From NCBI GenBank assembly GCA_937876225.1, contig CALFIC010000083.1, forward strand, positions 1 to 12,043: a DNA stretch of 12,043 bases, given 5' to 3'. Of this stretch, positions 1 to 5,244 are shown piece by piece. The translations under genes and the position numbers were made by a program. The notes under the pieces were generated by a model that had not been told where the DNA came from, did no database searches, and was given only the letters and a program-made list of their open reading frames with translations. Numbering within the stretch: position 1 is the first letter of the stretch; the number at the start of each line of letters is the position of its first letter. Source of the stretch: an uncultured Chloroflexota bacterium (GTDB lineage: Bacteria; Chloroflexota; Chloroflexia; Chloroflexales; Roseiflexaceae).

Positions 1-807
1 CCCTTCGCCTTTGAGGAGCATGTCTGCCTTACAGATGGCATAGGTTTCGGGGTTAATTTCTTGCCCGTAGAGGTGACTTATGACTGATTGCTTGCGTGCT
101 ATGGCAATCAATTCGAGTGTTTCTTCTGCCACTGTCAGCATCCCGCCCGTGCCACAGGCGGCGTCGTAGAGCTTGTAGGTGCCCGATTTGATGTGGTCGG
201 CGATTGGCAAAAAGACGAGGTTGGCCATCAGCCGTACTGCATCGCGGGGTGTCCAGTGCTCGCCCGCTTCTTCGTTGTTTTCTTCGTTGAACTTGCGGAC
301 GAGTTCTTCAAAAACGGTCCCCATGGAATGATTGTCGATGCCGGCCGGTGAAAGGTCGATATCGGGGTCAAGAAATTTCGCAATGAGTGTGCCAATGGCA
401 TCGGCTTTTGAGAGGGTTTGCAATTGATTGCGAAACTTGAAGTTTTCGAGGATGTCTTGCACATTGGGCGAGAATCCGTTGAGGTAGTCCTCGAAGTCTG
501 CGAGTAATTGTTGTTGGCTACCGCGTGATTTGAGGTCACGGAGCGAGAACTTGGACGTATTGTAAAAGGCATGCCCGGCGGCGCCACAAAGCGTTAATTG
601 TTGTTCGGTGATGTGCTTTTCGTCGAGGAATTTTTTTGTGTCGAGTACCTGCTGTTTTGTGGGCTCCAACACGGCATCCATGCGCCGGATGACACACATC
701 GGCAGAATAACATCGGGGTATTTGCCGCGCTTAAAGAGGTCGCGGAGCACATCGTCTGCGATGCCCCAGATGAACGAGACGATTTTGTTGTGGGTTACTT
801 GTTCCAT
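1..807 (-). CDS. hsdM: Type I restriction-modification DNA methyltransferase subunit HsdM, N-terminal part (runs off the left edge)
   Basis: Reading the - strand from ATG at 807 gives 269 codons with no stop to the edge of the window. The protein opens with a MEQVTHNKIVSFIWGIADDV-like HsdM N-terminal domain (about residues 1-150), followed by the start of the N6-adenine methylase domain. The SAM-binding motif I is visible as DAACGTGGML at residues 215-224, preceded by GEHWTPRDAVRLM, typical of type I M subunits. The catalytic NPPF/Y motif IV and the C-terminus lie beyond the window. In the family, HsdM pairs with HsdS (specificity) and HsdR (nuclease) to methylate adenine in a bipartite site; neither partner is visible here. 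The start is supported by family homology at the first residues and by a perfect TATAAT about 27 nt upstream of the predicted transcript start; the Shine-Dalgarno is weak (TTGAG). It is transcribed divergently from the arg operon and is probably functionally unrelated to it. Confidence 0.93.
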   Translation of the reverse strand, partial: MEQVTHNKIVSFIWGIADDVLRDLFKRGKYPDVILPMCVIRRMDAVLEPTKQQVLDTKKFLDEKHITEQQLTLCGAAGHAFYNTSKFSLRDLKSRGSQQQLLADFEDYLNGFSPNVQDILENFKFRNQLQTLSKADAIGTLIAKFLDPDIDLSPAGIDNHSMGTVFEELVRKFNEENNEEAGEHWTPRDAVRLMANLVFLPIADHIKSGTYKLYDAACGTGGMLTVAEETLELIAIARKQSVISHLYGQEINPETYAICKADMLLKGEG

Positions 808-840
808 AGTTTGTACTCAATAGAAATGTGATATACCGCT

Positions 841-846
841 ATTATA
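841..846 (-). promoter_or_regulatory. -10 box of the hsdM promoter
   Basis: On the - strand a perfect TATAAT reads from 846 to 841, which predicts a transcript start near 834 and a 5' UTR of about 27 nt before hsdM ATG at 807. The best -35 candidate at 16-nt spacing is TTACGT, which is poor, so the promoter may need an activator or be moderate in strength. Confidence 0.6.
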
Positions 847-927
847 ACCGACTTGTATTTTTACGTAACTACCCACGCCTGCATGTGTGTATGGGGATGC
901 CATGTAAACCCCCACGTAGAATACTTC

Positions 928-1005
928 CCCCAGCGTCTGCCATAGCGTGACGCGCCGTGGCATCTCCCCGATGGTGGCATACACGATGGGGTGCTGACGC
1001 TGGGG
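928..1005. repeat. Long-range inverted repeat in the hsdM-arg intergenic region
   Basis: CCCCAGCGTC at 928-937 is perfectly complementary to GACGCTGGGG at 996-1005, with 58 nt between. After a T/T mismatch two more pairs (GC with GC) can form. Inside, TGCCA (938-942) and TGGCA (958-962) form a nested arm, and GTGGCAT occurs twice (957-963 and 974-980). No T-tract follows either arm, so it is not an obvious intrinsic terminator. No coding frame with family character is seen in 847-1005. It could be a protein-binding site, a structural element or a mobile-repeat remnant. Confidence 0.5.
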
Positions 1006-1041
1006 CGAATTGGCGAATGCGATTTGCCAATTCGAATTGAC
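1006..1041. promoter_or_regulatory. Probable operator: three CGAATTGRC half-sites upstream of and overlapping the -35 box
   Basis: CGAATTGGC at 1006-1014 is followed by its exact reverse complement GCCAATTCG at 1026-1034, and a third near copy, CGAATTGAC, sits at 1033-1041. The second and third copies form a perfect 12-bp palindrome, CAATTCGAATTG (1028-1039). The third copy overlaps the TTGACA box (1037-1042). Position and symmetry suggest a dimeric or multimeric repressor site controlling the arg promoter. It does not match the known ArgR/AhrC box well enough to name the regulator. Confidence 0.6.
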
Positions 1042-1065
1042 ATTTACCGCATTTACCCATACTAT
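1037..1065 (+). promoter_or_regulatory. Promoter of the arginine/carbamoyl-phosphate operon
   Basis: A perfect -35 TTGACA lies at 1037-1042. Exactly 17 nt downstream is TACTAT (1060-1065), a TANNNT-type -10 box. The predicted transcript start is 1072-1073. An overlapping TATAGT (1063-1068) matches the consensus better but would need a 20-nt spacer. The spacer holds two copies of CATTTACC (1041-1048 and 1050-1057), 9 bp apart. No other convincing + strand promoter was seen between here and argC, so this probably serves the whole operon. Confidence 0.75.
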
Positions 1066-1072
1066 AGTGATT

Positions 1073-1168
1073 ATGAAATTTACATTGCCAACCACCTCTA
1101 CATTGCGACGAGCTGACCTCCGACGAGTCCGTATGGGACCCGGGGCGATGTCGTGTGTTGAGGGGTAG
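1073..1168 (+). CDS. Arginine-rich leader peptide of the arg operon attenuator (31 aa)
   Basis: ATG at 1073 opens a 31-codon frame ending at TAG 1166-1168. Residues 11-20 read LRRADLRRVR: Arg codons CGA 1106, CGA 1109, CGA 1121, CGA 1124 and CGT 1130. By eye argC has 17 Arg codons, none of them CGA, so the leader is enriched both for Arg and for a codon this genome avoids. There is no Shine-Dalgarno; the ATG lies 7 nt after a TANNNT -10 box, so the transcript would start at or next to the A of the ATG (leaderless translation). The codons precede the antiterminator segment at 1139-1145, and the stop codon lies inside the leader RNA fold. This matches the leader peptides of his, trp, leu and similar amino-acid attenuators, with arginine as the sensed residue. 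The peptide itself probably has no function after release. Confidence 0.82.
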   Translation: MKFTLPTTSTLRRADLRRVRMGPGAMSCVEG

Positions 1169-1204
1169 CAAGTACACTCCGAGATAACGCCACACCACCC
1201 CGGG
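1118..1204 (+). promoter_or_regulatory. Attenuator switch: protector and antiterminator pairings in the arg leader RNA
   Basis: CCCGGGG at 1139-1145 is perfectly complementary to CCCCGGG at 1198-1204, which is the lower 5' arm of the terminator hairpin, so the two pairings exclude each other. Inside this antiterminator, GUGUG (1153-1157) can pair with CACAC (1191-1195), and GAG plus GUA (1160-1162, 1165-1167) with UAC plus CUC (1173-1175, 1177-1179). A competing protector fold can form over the Arg codons: CUCCG (1118-1122) with CGGGG (1141-1145), enclosing GUCC (1127-1130) with GGAC (1136-1139). Inferred logic: a ribosome stalled at the CGA codons breaks the protector and frees 1139-1145 to form the antiterminator. 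A ribosome reaching the stop at 1166 covers that segment, and the terminator forms. Pairings were found by eye, without energy calculation. Confidence 0.72.
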
Positions 1205-1231
1205 AGCGCGCAAGCGCCCCTGGGGTTTTTT
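1198..1231 (+). terminator. Intrinsic terminator of the arg leader (attenuator)
   Basis: The arms 1198-1209 and 1214-1225 form a 12-bp GC-rich stem with one G-U pair (1202/1221) and one A/C mismatch (1205/1218, equivalently two single bulges). A GCAA tetraloop (1210-1213) closes it and six Ts follow (1226-1231). It ends only 22 nt before the argC ATG, downstream of the operon promoter, so it must act as a conditional terminator rather than the end of an upstream gene; the upstream gene points the other way. Confidence 0.88.
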
Positions 1232-1253
1232 GTATGACGAAAAGGACGGTGCC

Positions 1254-2264
1254 ATGGTACGTGTGGGGATTTGTGGGGTGACAGGGTACGCCGGCTACGA
1301 AGCATTGCGCTGGCTCCGCCGTCACCGTGGCGTGCAGGTGGTGTTTGCCACATCCGAAGCCCAAGCAGGCAAATCGTTGGCTGATTCATTCCCTGGGCCA
1401 CTCGATATCGCCTTGACCTCTGTCGAAGACGCCCCGTTTGACCAAGTCGACGTGGTATTGCTGGCCTTGCCCCACGGGGCTGCGGCCCGCACCGCCGTGC
1501 GGGCCCTCGAGGCCGGCGCCAAAGTAGTCGATTTTTCGGCTGACTTCCGCCTCGATACCGCCGAGCGCTACGCCAAATGGTACGGCCATGCCCACGAATT
1601 CCCCGCCATGCTCCCTATCCCCTACGGCATCCCCGAACTCAACCGGGCGACGATTGCCCAGGCGCGGTTGGTGGCCAACCCCGGCTGCTACCCCACCTCG
1701 GTGATTTTGGGCACCATGCCCTTGCTCCGGGCGGGGGTGGTTAGCGATGCCACGATTATTGTCGATGCCAAGTCGGGTATCTCGGGGGCTGGACGGGCCG
1801 CCAAAATCAACACCTTGTTTGCCGAAACCCACGACACCGTCACCCCCTACAACATCGGCCACGTCCACCGTCATGTGGGCGAAATCGAGCAAGAATTGGC
1901 CAAATTGAGCACGAGCATCACGCCCACCGTGATTTTCAATCCCCATTTGGTGCCGGTCGTCCGTGGCATGCTGAGTGGCATCTATGTGCGCGTCGATGCC
2001 AGCCTCGACGAAGCCAGCCTCCGTGCGCTCTACACCACCGCCTATGCCGACGAGCCGTTTGTGCGGGTATTGCCGGCCGGGCAACTCGCCGCCATGGCGC
2101 ATACCACCAACACCAACATGTGTGCCATGTCGGTGACATTGGCGCAACCAGGCTTAGCCATCATCATGTCGAGTGTCGATAATTTGGCCAAAGGCGCCGC
2201 CACCCAAGCCATCCAGTGCATGAACATCATGTGTGGTTTGAACGAAACAGAAGGACTGCAATGA
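1254..2264 (+). CDS. argC: N-acetyl-gamma-glutamyl-phosphate reductase
   Basis: A 336-residue protein that reduces N-acetylglutamyl phosphate to N-acetylglutamate semialdehyde with NADPH, the third step of arginine synthesis, in the cytoplasm. The N-terminus has the dinucleotide-binding GVTGYAG at residues 8-14. The catalytic cysteine is C145 in NPGCYPTS, and the family HRH...EIEQEL segment starts at H205. Length and motifs fit the long-type ArgC family. ATG 1254 is preferred because AAAGGA (1241-1246) sits 7 nt upstream. An in-frame TTG at 1230 would add eight residues but lies in the terminator T-tract. As the first gene after the attenuator it is directly controlled by it. Its stop TGA overlaps the next start (ATGA at 2261-2264). 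A lysine-pathway LysY paralogue is a possible alternative, but no LysW carrier gene is seen. Confidence 0.95.
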   Translation: MVRVGICGVTGYAGYEALRWLRRHRGVQVVFATSEAQAGKSLADSFPGPLDIALTSVEDAPFDQVDVVLLALPHGAAARTAVRALEAGAKVVDFSADFRLDTAERYAKWYGHAHEFPAMLPIPYGIPELNRATIAQARLVANPGCYPTSVILGTMPLLRAGVVSDATIIVDAKSGISGAGRAAKINTLFAETHDTVTPYNIGHVHRHVGEIEQELAKLSTSITPTVIFNPHLVPVVRGMLSGIYVRVDASLDEASLRALYTTAYADEPFVRVLPAGQLAAMAHTTNTNMCAMSVTLAQPGLAIIMSSVDNLAKGAATQAIQCMNIMCGLNETEGLQ

Positions 2265-2728
2265 GCATCGATATTGTGCCCGTAACGCGCGAAAACTTCG
2301 AGTTGGTGTTGCCGTTGATCGCCGATTATCAGCGCTTTTATAAAGCCACGCCCGACACCGAGCGCAATCGCAACCACTTTGGGCGCTTGATTACCACACC
2401 AGCCCTCGGTGCCCAATGGGTGGCGCTGTCGAATGCCGGGCATGCCATGGGCTTTGTGACCGCCTACCGCGTGCTGTCATCGGTATCGGCCGTCGAAAAA
2501 TGCCTGCTCAATGATTTGTATGTGGTGCCCGATATGCGTGGCCAAGGGTTGGGGCGCAAGTTGATTTTGCATTGTACGGCTTGGGCCGTCAGCCAAGGCT
2601 ACGCCGGTGTGCATTGGCAAACAGCACTCGACAATCATACCGCGCAACGCTTGTATGATTCATTGCCCACGAGTCGGGATGCGTGGTACACCTATACGCT
2701 ACTCGGCAAAGATATTGTCTCAGGATAG
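2261..2728 (+). CDS. GNAT-family N-acetyltransferase of unknown substrate
   Basis: A 155-residue GNAT protein. Acetyl-CoA-binding motif A is LNDLYVVPDMRGQGLGRKL-like, with RGQGLG at residues 93-98, preceded by the beta-4 strand LLNDLYV. Motif B appears as WQTALDNHTAQRLYDSL at 119-135, a pattern common in small bacterial acetyltransferases acting on amines or amino acids. ATG 2261 is chosen over an in-frame upstream start at 2216 because it forms an ATGA overlap with the argC stop and has AGAAGGA (2249-2255) 5 nt before it. Translational coupling between argC and argB suggests a role near arginine metabolism, for example acetylating an amino acid or polyamine, but no residue fixes the substrate. 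It is clearly distinct from the NAGS-type GNAT two genes downstream. Confidence 0.85.
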   Translation: MSIDIVPVTRENFELVLPLIADYQRFYKATPDTERNRNHFGRLITTPALGAQWVALSNAGHAMGFVTAYRVLSSVSAVEKCLLNDLYVVPDMRGQGLGRKLILHCTAWAVSQGYAGVHWQTALDNHTAQRLYDSLPTSRDAWYTYTLLGKDIVSG

Positions 2729-2781
2729 TGATTGCTCCTCGTGCTGACGAATATGCGTTGACCGCATAGGAAGGAACCTGG
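2729..2781 (+). promoter_or_regulatory. 53-nt gap before argB with a small hairpin and strong ribosome binding site
   Basis: TATGCG (2752-2757) and CGCATA (2763-2768) form a 6-bp hairpin with loop TTGAC. The Shine-Dalgarno GGAAGGA (2769-2775) follows immediately, 6 nt before the TTG start of argB. The hairpin has no T-tract, so it is not a terminator; it may tune initiation at the non-ATG start. No promoter is convincing in this gap, the largest inside the operon. Confidence 0.45.
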
Positions 2782-3576
2782 TTGAACACACTGCGTGTCA
2801 TAAAAATTGGTGGCAATGAAATCGACGATCCGGCCTTTGTGGCGCGGCTCACCGCAGCCGTGGCCGCCATGCCGGCGGTGCCGGTGCTGGTGCACGGCGG
2901 CGGCAAAGAAATCGGCCAGATTCAGACGGCCTTGGGTGGTGAGCCCCGCTTTGTGGCGGGGTTGCGGGTCAGCGATGATACCGCCATGGCCGCCGCCGAA
3001 ATGGTCTTGGCCGGTGCCGTCAATACCCGCCTGACCGTGGCATTTAGCCTGGCAGGGGTCGATGCCTGGGGTATGTCGGGAGTCGATCGTGGCTTGATTC
3101 GGGTCCAAAAGCTCCACCACCCCGATGGCGACATCGGCCGGGTGGGGCAACCGGTCACGGTGCGGACGAGTGTGTTGTGGCCATTAATTGATGCGCAGGT
3201 GGTTCCCGTGATTGCGCCCATCTCACTCGGGGCTGATGGCAGTTATAATGTAAATGCAGATGATGCGGCTGGGGCGATTGCCGCTGCGCTGGCACGAGAT
3301 AATCGTGACCGCGCCGTCGAAGTCACCTTTGTGACCAATGTGCCAGGCGTCAAATTGGCGGACCAAGTAGTGCCACAATTGACCGCGGCCGACATCGATG
3401 CCGCCATTGCCAGCGGCGAGATTTATGGCGGTATGATCCCCAAAGTCCGTGCCGCCTTGGCGGTCCTTGCGACGGGCGTCATGCAAGCACGGATTGTCGA
3501 TATGGCAGGGCTCGAGCGCCTTGCCCGTGGTGAAGACGCCGGGACGTGTATCGTCATGGCGGGAGGTGTTTCATGA
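2782..3576 (+). CDS. argB: N-acetylglutamate kinase
   Basis: A 264-residue amino-acid kinase that phosphorylates N-acetylglutamate with ATP, the second step of arginine synthesis and in many bacteria the feedback-controlled one. Visible motifs are the ATP-phosphate segment VIKIGGNE (residues 6-13, K8), the glycine-rich HGGGKE (38-43), the substrate-binding FVAGLRVSD (57-65, R62), NVNADDAAG (156-164) and GGMIPK (216-221, K221). The length resembles the short, E. coli-like ArgB. The start is TTG, supported by an optimal Shine-Dalgarno 6 nt upstream and by the family-conserved VIKIGG directly after it; no in-frame ATG is available nearby. The short N-terminus lacks the extra helix associated with hexameric arginine-inhibited ArgB, so feedback sensitivity is uncertain. 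Its stop overlaps the next ATG (ATGA, 3573-3576). Confidence 0.94.
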   Translation: MNTLRVIKIGGNEIDDPAFVARLTAAVAAMPAVPVLVHGGGKEIGQIQTALGGEPRFVAGLRVSDDTAMAAAEMVLAGAVNTRLTVAFSLAGVDAWGMSGVDRGLIRVQKLHHPDGDIGRVGQPVTVRTSVLWPLIDAQVVPVIAPISLGADGSYNVNADDAAGAIAAALARDNRDRAVEVTFVTNVPGVKLADQVVPQLTAADIDAAIASGEIYGGMIPKVRAALAVLATGVMQARIVDMAGLERLARGEDAGTCIVMAGGVS

Positions 3577-4109
3577 CGTTGATTCATGATGTGTATGCGA
3601 CGCCCAGTCAGCCACCGTTGGTGAGTATGCGTTTGGCGCATGCGGCAGATGTCGACGCTATCAAGGCAGTTGTGGACGAAAACGTTGCGTTGGGGCATTT
3701 GTTGCCCCGCAGTCGTGAACACATCGTGGCAGCCTTGGGCAATTGGATGGTGGCCGAGGTTGATGGGCAAGTAGTGGGGATTGGTTCCCTGCTCGAAATG
3801 GGCCCGGCGTTGGTCGAGGTGCGTTCGTTGGCGGTATTGCCGGCCTATCGCCGTTATGGCGTGGGTGGCGAAATCGTCAAGGCCTTGGTTGCTGAAGCAC
3901 AACAACGTGGTTATCCAACGGTGTTTGCATTGACGCGGGCTGTTGGTTTTTTTGAGCGGATGGGATTTGTGGTCACCGAGCATGAACGCTTCCCCGAAAA
4001 GGTCTGGCGTGATTGTGTGCTCTGTCCGCTCATTGATCGGTGTGACGAAACCGCAGTGGTAATCGAGTTTGCCACCTGGCGCAATGGCGCAGGTGAGAGG
4101 GGGCAGTAA
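3573..4109 (+). CDS. argA: N-acetylglutamate synthase, short GNAT type
   Basis: A 178-residue GNAT protein resembling the short (S-NAGS) amino-acid N-acetyltransferases that make N-acetylglutamate from glutamate and acetyl-CoA, the first committed step of arginine synthesis. After about 15 leader residues come beta-4/motif A VRSLAVLPAYRRYGVGGE (residues 83-100, with RRYGVG binding acetyl-CoA) and FALTRAVGFFERMGF (118-132). The subfamily's C-terminal signature is PEKVWRDCVLCPLIDRCDE (141-159), with cysteines 148, 151 and 157. There is no amino-acid-kinase domain, unlike classical ArgA, so arginine inhibition through that domain is absent. ATG 3573 overlaps the argB stop, which argues for coupled translation and supports the pathway assignment. 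The gene ends 3 nt before carA. Confidence 0.88.
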   Translation: MTLIHDVYATPSQPPLVSMRLAHAADVDAIKAVVDENVALGHLLPRSREHIVAALGNWMVAEVDGQVVGIGSLLEMGPALVEVRSLAVLPAYRRYGVGGEIVKALVAEAQQRGYPTVFALTRAVGFFERMGFVVTEHERFPEKVWRDCVLCPLIDRCDETAVVIEFATWRNGAGERGQ

Positions 4110-4112
4110 GGC

Positions 4113-5240
4113 ATGCAGGCAGGGTTTGAACGTACACCGGCGATACTCGCACTCGAAGACGGCACCATCTGGGCCGGCAGTGCCTTTGGCGCCATCGGTC
4201 AGCGCACCGGCGAAGTGGTGTTTAACACCGCCATGACCGGTTACCAAGAAGTATTGTCCGATCCATCGTACTTTGGGCAAATTGTCGTGATGACGGCGCC
4301 CCATATCGGCAATACCGGCGTCAATGATGCCGATGGTGAAAGCCGCAAGTGGTGGTTGTCGGGGTTTGTGGTGCGCGCCGCTAGCCCCCGGGTCAGCAAT
4401 TACCGTGCCGATAATTCACTCGACGCCGAAATGCGCGCCCAAGGCATCGTGGGCATTACCGGCATCGACACCCGCACCTTGGTGCGGCATATCCGCTCTG
4501 CCGGCGCGTTGCGCGGCGTGATTTCGTCGAGCGAGCTCGACCACGCCAAGCTCGTTGCTATCGCCCAAGCTGTCCCCACCATGGAAGGGCTCGACCTCGT
4601 CCCCAATGTCACCTGTGCTGAAGCCTATACCTGGGCCGGTGGCGTCGGTGAATGGGGCCTCGGCTCACGCGGTACCAAAGCCGGGCGCCAATTGCACGTG
4701 GTAGCCTACGATTTTGGCATCAAACATCATATTTTGCGCCTGATGGCCGAACGCGGTATCAAAATCACTGTCGTGCCGGCAACTACCCCTGCCAGTGACG
4801 TATTGGCGATGCACCCCGATGGCGTCTTTTTGTCCAACGGCCCTGGCGACCCTGCTATGGTGACCTATGGCATTGCATCAACCAAGGAATTGCTCGGCAA
4901 GGTGCCGTTGTTTGGCATCTGTTTGGGGCATCAAATCCTTGGCCTTGCGCTGGGTGGCACCACCTACAAATTGCGCTTTGGGCATCACGGTGCCAATCAG
5001 CCCGTCAAAGCTTTTGGCAAAGTCGAAATCTCGAGCCACAACCATGGCTTTGCAGTGGCCGCTGATTCATTGCCGGTAGGGTCGGGCGTCACGCACGTCA
5101 ACCTCAACGACCAATGTGTCGAAGGTCTCGAAGCCCCCGCCCTCAAAGCTTTTAGTGTGCAATATCACCCCGAAGCCGCCCCTGGTCCGCACGATGCTGC
5201 CTATTTGTTCGACCGCTTTGTGCAATTGATGGAAGGGTAG
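4113..5240 (+). CDS. carA: Carbamoyl-phosphate synthase small (glutaminase) subunit
   Basis: A 375-residue protein that hydrolyses glutamine and passes ammonia to CarB through an intersubunit tunnel, giving carbamoyl phosphate for arginine and pyrimidines. The N-terminal CPSase small-chain domain is recognisable from FNTAMTGYQEVLSDPSY. The C-terminal class I glutamine amidotransferase domain has the full triad: C270 in GICLGHQ, and H352 and E354 in VQYHPE, almost in register with E. coli C269, H353 and E355. FLSNGPGDP is also present. ATG 4113 follows the NAGS stop by 3 nt; the purine-rich GAGAGGGGG (4095-4103) is 9 nt upstream. carB follows after 4 nt, the usual subunit order. Confidence 0.96.
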   Translation: MQAGFERTPAILALEDGTIWAGSAFGAIGQRTGEVVFNTAMTGYQEVLSDPSYFGQIVVMTAPHIGNTGVNDADGESRKWWLSGFVVRAASPRVSNYRADNSLDAEMRAQGIVGITGIDTRTLVRHIRSAGALRGVISSSELDHAKLVAIAQAVPTMEGLDLVPNVTCAEAYTWAGGVGEWGLGSRGTKAGRQLHVVAYDFGIKHHILRLMAERGIKITVVPATTPASDVLAMHPDGVFLSNGPGDPAMVTYGIASTKELLGKVPLFGICLGHQILGLALGGTTYKLRFGHHGANQPVKAFGKVEISSHNHGFAVAADSLPVGSGVTHVNLNDQCVEGLEAPALKAFSVQYHPEAAPGPHDAAYLFDRFVQLMEG

Positions 5241-5244
5241 ACAA

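Noticed and set aside
1006..1041. Classical ArgR/AhrC ARG box
   Set aside because: ARG boxes are AT-rich 18-bp palindromes with TGAAT/ATTCA halves; the half-site here is CGAATTGRC with different spacing, so the regulator was left unnamed.
1063..1068. TATAGT as the -10 box
   Set aside because: It is a better hexamer, but it would need a 20-nt spacer from TTGACA; TACTAT gives 17 nt and places the start at the leader ATG.
1133..1231. T-box riboswitch for tRNA-Arg
   Set aside because: The conserved T-box sequence and a specifier stem-loop were not found. The GAGGGGTAGC segment is only a weak resemblance, and the Arg-rich leader frame explains the terminator better.
1230..1253. TTG at 1230 as the start of argC
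   Set aside because: It sits inside the terminator T-tract with no proper ribosome binding site; ATG 1254 has AAAGGA at good spacing and matches the family N-terminus.
817..1401. 194-residue - strand frame across the intergenic region and argC start
   Set aside because: It lies antisense to the arg leader and argC, shows no protein-family character, and crosses the promoter and terminator. It is a chance frame in GC-rich DNA.
1386..2147. 253-residue - strand frame antisense to argC
   Set aside because: Glycine/histidine-rich composition typical of an antisense shadow of GC-rich coding DNA; argC is certain.
3423..4304. 293-residue - strand frame antisense to argB, NAGS and carA
   Set aside because: It is a shadow of three well-supported genes on the other strand, with low-complexity, His/Arg-rich composition and no recognisable motif.
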